NCBI GenBank assembly: GCA_003233475.1
Contig: QILU01000150.1
Span: forward strand, 1-9,912
Length of the DNA stretch: 9,912 bases
Direction of reading: 5' to 3'
Origin: Ahrensia sp.
GTDB taxonomy: Bacteria; Pseudomonadota; Alphaproteobacteria; Rhizobiales; Rhizobiaceae
A model generated the notes under the pieces. It searched no databases. It worked only from the letters and a program-made list of their open reading frames with translations, and was not told the origin of the DNA. The position numbers and the translations under genes are program-made. Below, one piece after another: positions 5,787-9,912 of this stretch. Numbering within the stretch: position 1 is the first letter of the stretch; each line of letters opens with the position of its first letter.

Positions 5787-8786
5787 TTATTAAAAAAGAT
5801 GGACCGCAATGAAGCAAATGAAGCCTTTGCCAATACGTCATTTTTATACGGAGGCAATGCGGGTTACATAGAAGATCTCTACGCCCAATTTCGCCAGAAC
5901 CCCAATTCGGTAGACCCCGACTGGCAGACATTTTTTGAAAGTCTGGGGGACAATCCGGAAGACATTACCAAAGCCGCCAACGGTGCATCATGGAAAAAAC
6001 CCCACTGGCCGATTGCCGTAAATGGGGAACTGGTTTCCGCCCTGGATAGCCATTGGGCAAATGACGAGATTATCTCGGAAACAAAACTCGGATCACGAAT
6101 TACCGAAGCATCAAAGGTTGCGGGAAAATCAACCAGCAGTGAAGAAGTGCAACAGGCCACACGGGATTCCATTCGCGCTATTATGATGGTGCGAGCTTAC
6201 CGCATGCGCGGTCATTTACACGCCGCCCTCGACCCATTGGAAATTGCCGGCAATCGCGAATCCTATGACGAATTGCACCCGTCCTCTTACGGGTTTAATG
6301 AAGAAGATTATGATCGGCCAATTTTTCTGGACAACGTGCTGGGAATGAAATTTGCGACCATAACGCAAATGCTCGAAATCCTAAAACGCACCTATTGTTC
6401 CACCCTTGGCATTGAGTTCATGCACATCTCCAACCCGGAGGAAAAAAGCTGGATACAGGAACGCATTGAAGGGCCGGATAAAGCCATTGAATTCACCGCC
6501 AACGGCAAACTGGCGATTATGAACAAGCTTGTGGAAGCCGAAGGGTTTGAGAATTTTATCGATGTAAAATACAAGGGCACCAAGCGTTTTGGGTTGGATG
6601 GGGGGGAATCTCTTATCCCTGCCCTTGAACAAATAATAAAGCGCGGCGGGCAATTGGGGGTTCAGGAAATTATTCTCGGCATGGCACACCGGGGCCGACT
6701 GAACGTGCTGACCAACGTCATGAGCAAACCTTATAAAGCCGTGTTCCATGAGTTCAAAGGGGGGTCTTTCAAACCCGATGAGGTGGAAGGCTCCGGCGAC
6801 GTGAAATACCATTTGGGGGCTTCCTCCGACCGGGAATTTGATGGCAATAATGTGCACTTATCTTTGACCGCAAACCCGTCCCATCTGGAAATCGTAAACC
6901 CGGTTGTCCTGGGCAAAGCGCGCGCCAAACAGGATCAGCTTTCCCCCAAACGTGAAGACGGCACCCGCGACCGCCGTTGTGTATTGCCCTTGCTTTTGCA
7001 CGGGGATGCGGCCTTTGCCGGCCAGGGCGTGGTGGCGGAATGTTTCGGGCTTTCCGGCCTGCGCGGGCATATAACCGGTGGTTCTATCCATGTGATTATC
7101 AACAACCAGATCGGGTTCACCACCAACCCGCGTTTCTCCCGTTCCTCCCCCTACCCTTCTGATGTGGCGAAGATGATTGAAGCGCCGATTTTTCATGTCA
7201 ACGGGGATGACCCGGAAGCGGTTGTTCATGCCGCCAAGATTGCTATTGAGTTCCGCCAGCAATTTGGCAAACCGGTGGTGATTGACATGTTCTGTTACCG
7301 CCGTTTTGGCCACAATGAAGGGGATGAACCTTCCTTCACCCAACCGGTCATGTACCGCAAAATTAAAACCCATGAGACCACGCTCACCAAATATGCCAAA
7401 CGATTAACCCAAGAGGGCTTGATAAGTGAAACCACCCGCGACGAACAGATGGCAGAATTCAGGGCAAAACTCGAAGAAGAATTTGATGTAGCCGATTCCT
7501 ACAAACCCAACAAAGCCGACTGGCTGGAGGGAAAATGGTCAGGCCTGAAAGTTGCCGACAAGGTTGAAGAACCGCGCCGGGGCCAGACCGGGTTTCCCCT
7601 GAAAGAGCTGAAAGAGCTGGGGGCAAAAATTACCCGCATTCCTGATGGTTTCAAAGCCCACCGGACCATCCAAAGGTTCATGGAGAACCGGGCCAAAATG
7701 ATCGAAACCGGAGAGGGGCTGGACTGGTCAACCGGCGAAGCATTGGCCTTTGCTGCCCTGCAGGCGGAAGGCCACAAAGTTCGCCTTTCCGGTCAGGACT
7801 GCGAGCGCGGCACCTTCTCCCAGCGCCATTCGGTGCTTTATGACCAGGATACGGAAGCCCGCTACATTCCCCTTGATAATCTGGGGAAAAATACCGCGGG
7901 TTTTGAGGTAATAAACTCCATGTTATCCGAAGAAGCTGTGCTTGGATATGAATATGGTTATGCCTCGGCCGACCCCAACGGGCTAACCATCTGGGAAGCT
8001 CAATTTGGCGACTTTGTGAACGGTGCTCAGGTGGTTATTGACCAGTTTATTTCCACCGGTGAGCGTAAATGGCTGCGCATGTGCGGCCTCGTGATGCTGC
8101 TCCCTCACGGTTATGAGGGCCAGGGGCCGGAACATTCCTCTGCCCGCCTTGAGCGGTTTTTACAATCCTGCGCCGAAGATAATATGCAGGTAGCCAACTG
8201 CACCACCCCCGCCAATTTTTTTCATATTCTGCGCCGCCAGCAAAAACGCGATTTCCGCAAGCCTCTAATAATGATGACGCCAAAAAGCCTATTACGCCAT
8301 AAACGAGCGGTCTCCCGGCTGGATGAATTCAGTGAAGGAAAGAGTTTCCACCGCCTGTTGTGGGACGATGCCCAAACCAACAAATCAGAAAAAATCAAAC
8401 TTGCGAAAGACAACAAAATCAAACGGGTCGTGTTGTGCAGCGGCAAGGTCTATTTTGATCTGTATGAAGAACGTGAAGCCCGCGGTATTAATGACATTTA
8501 TCTTTTACGGGTTGAACAGCTTTATCCGTTTCCCGCCAAAGCGCTGATCACTGAATTATCCCGGTTCAAGAAAGCAGAAATTATCTGGTGCCAGGAAGAA
8601 CCAAAAAACATGGGGGCGTGGGGCTTTATTGAGCCCTATCTTGAATGGGTACTGGCCCATATCGAAGCCAAACACCCAAGGGCGCGCTACGCCGGGCGGG
8701 CAGGCTCCGCCTCCCCCGCCACCGGACAGATGTCGCGGCACAAAGCCCAACTGGCAGCTTTGCTGGAAGAGGCGCTGGGGGGCTGA
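5778..8786 (+). CDS. sucA: 2-oxoglutarate dehydrogenase E1 component
   Basis: Thiamine-diphosphate-dependent E1 subunit that decarboxylates 2-oxoglutarate and passes the succinyl group to the lipoyl arm of SucB. The product is 1002 residues from TTG 5778, or 995 from ATG 5799; the family usually starts near the second point (MDRNEANEAF). The N-terminal motif TSFLYGGNAGYIEDLYAQF is followed by HRGRLNVL at about residue 304 and SLTANPSHLEIVNPV. The thiamine-diphosphate-binding segment runs from HGDAAFAGQG (about 408) to INNQIGFTT (about 442), then CYRRFGHNEGDEPSFTQP. The C-terminal half has GQDCERGTFSQRH, SEEAVLGYEYGYA, EAQFGDFVNGAQ and LPHGYEGQGPEHSSAR, and ends with RVEQLYPFP and CQEEPKNMGAW. 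No indel is apparent. It starts 27 bases after sucD and belongs to the same transcript. Confidence 0.97.
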   Translation: MPPLLKKMDRNEANEAFANTSFLYGGNAGYIEDLYAQFRQNPNSVDPDWQTFFESLGDNPEDITKAANGASWKKPHWPIAVNGELVSALDSHWANDEIISETKLGSRITEASKVAGKSTSSEEVQQATRDSIRAIMMVRAYRMRGHLHAALDPLEIAGNRESYDELHPSSYGFNEEDYDRPIFLDNVLGMKFATITQMLEILKRTYCSTLGIEFMHISNPEEKSWIQERIEGPDKAIEFTANGKLAIMNKLVEAEGFENFIDVKYKGTKRFGLDGGESLIPALEQIIKRGGQLGVQEIILGMAHRGRLNVLTNVMSKPYKAVFHEFKGGSFKPDEVEGSGDVKYHLGASSDREFDGNNVHLSLTANPSHLEIVNPVVLGKARAKQDQLSPKREDGTRDRRCVLPLLLHGDAAFAGQGVVAECFGLSGLRGHITGGSIHVIINNQIGFTTNPRFSRSSPYPSDVAKMIEAPIFHVNGDDPEAVVHAAKIAIEFRQQFGKPVVIDMFCYRRFGHNEGDEPSFTQPVMYRKIKTHETTLTKYAKRLTQEGLISETTRDEQMAEFRAKLEEEFDVADSYKPNKADWLEGKWSGLKVADKVEEPRRGQTGFPLKELKELGAKITRIPDGFKAHRTIQRFMENRAKMIETGEGLDWSTGEALAFAALQAEGHKVRLSGQDCERGTFSQRHSVLYDQDTEARYIPLDNLGKNTAGFEVINSMLSEEAVLGYEYGYASADPNGLTIWEAQFGDFVNGAQVVIDQFISTGERKWLRMCGLVMLLPHGYEGQGPEHSSARLERFLQSCAEDNMQVANCTTPANFFHILRRQQKRDFRKPLIMMTPKSLLRHKRAVSRLDEFSEGKSFHRLLWDDAQTNKSEKIKLAKDNKIKRVVLCSGKVYFDLYEEREARGINDIYLLRVEQLYPFPAKALITELSRFKKAEIIWCQEEPKNMGAWGFIEPYLEWVLAHIEAKHPRARYAGRAGSASPATGQMSRHKAQLAALLEEALGG

Positions 8787-8834
8787 TTATGAAAAAAATA
8801 TCATCAATTGAATTGTTCCAGTTAGGAAAACAAA

Positions 8835-9912
8835 ATGGCTACTGAAATTCGTGTCCCCACATTGGGTGAATCTGTTATTGAGGCAACCGTCGGTTCCTGG
8901 TTCAAACAGCCTGGAGAGGCAGTAAAAATTGATGAACCGCTGGTGGAGCTGGAAACCGATAAGGTGAGCATTGAAGTCCCCGCACCCGCCGACGGGGTAA
9001 TGGGGGAAATCATTGTTGCAGAAGGGGAGACCGTCGAGGTTGATGCCCTGTTGGGCTCATTCAATGAAGGTGCAGCCACAGCAACCAAAGCACCTGCCGC
9101 GGCGGCTGCAAAAAAAGAAGCGGCGGCACCACCACCAGCTAAGACAGCTCCAGCAACCAAACCAGCAGCCCCACCCCCGGCGCCTTCGGCAGCAAAAATG
9201 ATGGTGGAAAACAATATTTCTGCAAACGCGGTTGCTGGCAGCGGCAAGCGCGGTCAGGTGTTAAAAGGCGATGTTATTGCCGCACTTGAAAAAAGCTCAG
9301 CCGCACCTTCCCCAGCAGCAACGCAAACAACAAGGCCCGCTTCATCGGCGGATGACGCACCGCGCGAAGAACGGGTACGCATGACCCGCCTTCGCCAGAC
9401 CATTGCCCGACGACTAAAAGACGCACAAAACACCGCCGCCATGCTGACCACTTTCAACGAAGTGGATATGGGGCCGATCATGGGGCTGCGTAAACAATAC
9501 AAGGAGCTGTTCGAGAAAAAGCACGGGGTGAAACTCGGTTTTATGGGGTTTTTCACCAAAGCCGTTTGCCACGCCTTGAAAGAAATTCCATCAGTAAATG
9601 CCGAAATTGACGGCACCGATATTATCTTCAAAAACTATGCCCATATCGGGGTAGCAGTGGGAACAGACAAGGGGCTTGTGGTACCGGTGGTCCGTGATGC
9701 CGACCAGATGTCGATTGCTGAAATTGAAAAAGAAATCGGCAATCTGGGTCGCAAAGCCCGCGACGGAAAACTGAGTTTGGCGGATATGCAAGGAGGCACT
9801 TTCACCCTTTCCAACGGCGGCGTTTACGGCTCGCTCATGTCCACACCCATTTTGAACGCCCCCCAATCAGGCATTCTTGGAATGCACAAAATTGAAGAAC
9901 GCCCGGTTGTAC
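8835..9912 (+). CDS. sucB: Dihydrolipoyllysine succinyltransferase (E2 of 2-oxoglutarate dehydrogenase), 3' end outside window
   Basis: Core of the 2-oxoglutarate dehydrogenase complex; it takes the succinyl group from SucA onto lipoate and transfers it to CoA. The first 359 codons are present, uninterrupted. The lipoyl domain covers about residues 1-76, with the lipoylated Lys43 in [12 protein letters not shown]. An Ala/Pro/Lys-rich flexible linker follows (about 79-116), then the peripheral subunit-binding domain (about 117-150, [20 protein letters not shown]...GDVIAAL). A second linker leads to the catalytic domain, which starts near [15 protein letters not shown] and continues through [28 protein letters not shown] and [11 protein letters not shown]. 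The catalytic His-Asp motif near the C-terminus lies beyond the window. AGGA (8824-8827) precedes the ATG by seven bases, and the gene starts 48 bases after sucA. The first residues ([13 protein letters not shown]) are the family form. Confidence 0.96.
   Translation, partial: MATEIRVPTLGESVIEATVGSWFKQPGEAVKIDEPLVELETDKVSIEVPAPADGVMGEIIVAEGETVEVDALLGSFNEGAATATKAPAAAAAKKEAAAPPPAKTAPATKPAAPPPAPSAAKMMVENNISANAVAGSGKRGQVLKGDVIAALEKSSAAPSPAATQTTRPASSADDAPREERVRMTRLRQTIARRLKDAQNTAAMLTTFNEVDMGPIMGLRKQYKELFEKKHGVKLGFMGFFTKAVCHALKEIPSVNAEIDGTDIIFKNYAHIGVAVGTDKGLVVPVVRDADQMSIAEIEKEIGNLGRKARDGKLSLADMQGGTFTLSNGGVYGSLMSTPILNAPQSGILGMHKIEERPVV

Noticed and set aside
6381..7373. Long minus-strand reading frames opposite sucA
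   Set aside because: They lie antisense to strongly conserved sucA motifs and show no independent domain.
8789..8845. 18-codon ORF ([18 protein letters not shown]) between sucA and sucB, overlapping the sucB start
   Set aside because: It would be a leader-peptide candidate, but no ribosome-binding site stands at a suitable distance and the residues show no attenuation-like codon run. It is kept only as a possibility.

Overview
The window carries a central-metabolism gene cluster, all on the + strand: zapE (3' part) - mdh - sucC - methyltransferase - RHH antitoxin - PIN toxin - sucD - sucA - sucB (5' part). An AFG1/ZapE-type ATPase gene next to mdh, followed by the two succinyl-CoA synthetase genes and the 2-oxoglutarate dehydrogenase genes, is an arrangement known from Alphaproteobacteria. 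The protein sequences fit that group: the Mdh is the lactate-dehydrogenase-like type and SucA/SucB look alphaproteobacterial. I cannot name a genus. Base composition is moderate, with richer stretches inside sucA and poorer ones in the accessory genes.

Region 1-896 is the C-terminal two thirds of zapE. It is broken twice: by a 7-bp tandem duplication at 289-302 and by an apparent 11-bp loss near 845-848. Region 897-1092 is the only non-coding stretch of note. It holds two copies of a TTACGTAAAA element and probably the mdh promoter region. Region 1093-2055 is an intact mdh. Region 2076-3249 is sucC, broken in the middle by an apparent 20-bp deletion at 2661-2662 that splits it into a 5' reading frame and a 3' reading frame.

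Region 3249-4825 is an accessory cassette between sucC and sucD, genes usually adjacent. It holds a zinc-ribbon SAM-dependent methyltransferase whose GTG start overlaps the sucC stop, then a two-gene RHH/PIN (VapBC-like) toxin-antitoxin module. The module has its own recognisable promoter (TTGCCA-N17-TATACT) with an inverted repeat across the -10 region. It is tightly joined to sucD, so its promoter probably also feeds sucD-sucA-sucB. Region 4848-9912 is intact sucD, intact sucA and the first 359 codons of sucB, which runs off the window.

Together, Mdh, SucCD and the SucA/SucB part of the 2-oxoglutarate dehydrogenase complex cover 2-oxoglutarate to succinyl-CoA, succinyl-CoA to succinate, and malate to oxaloacetate in the TCA cycle. 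The main points of interest are three out-of-frame lesions in two normally conserved genes while their neighbours stay intact, and an addiction module wired into an essential metabolic operon. The lesions could reflect genome decay or assembly error; the sequence alone cannot decide.
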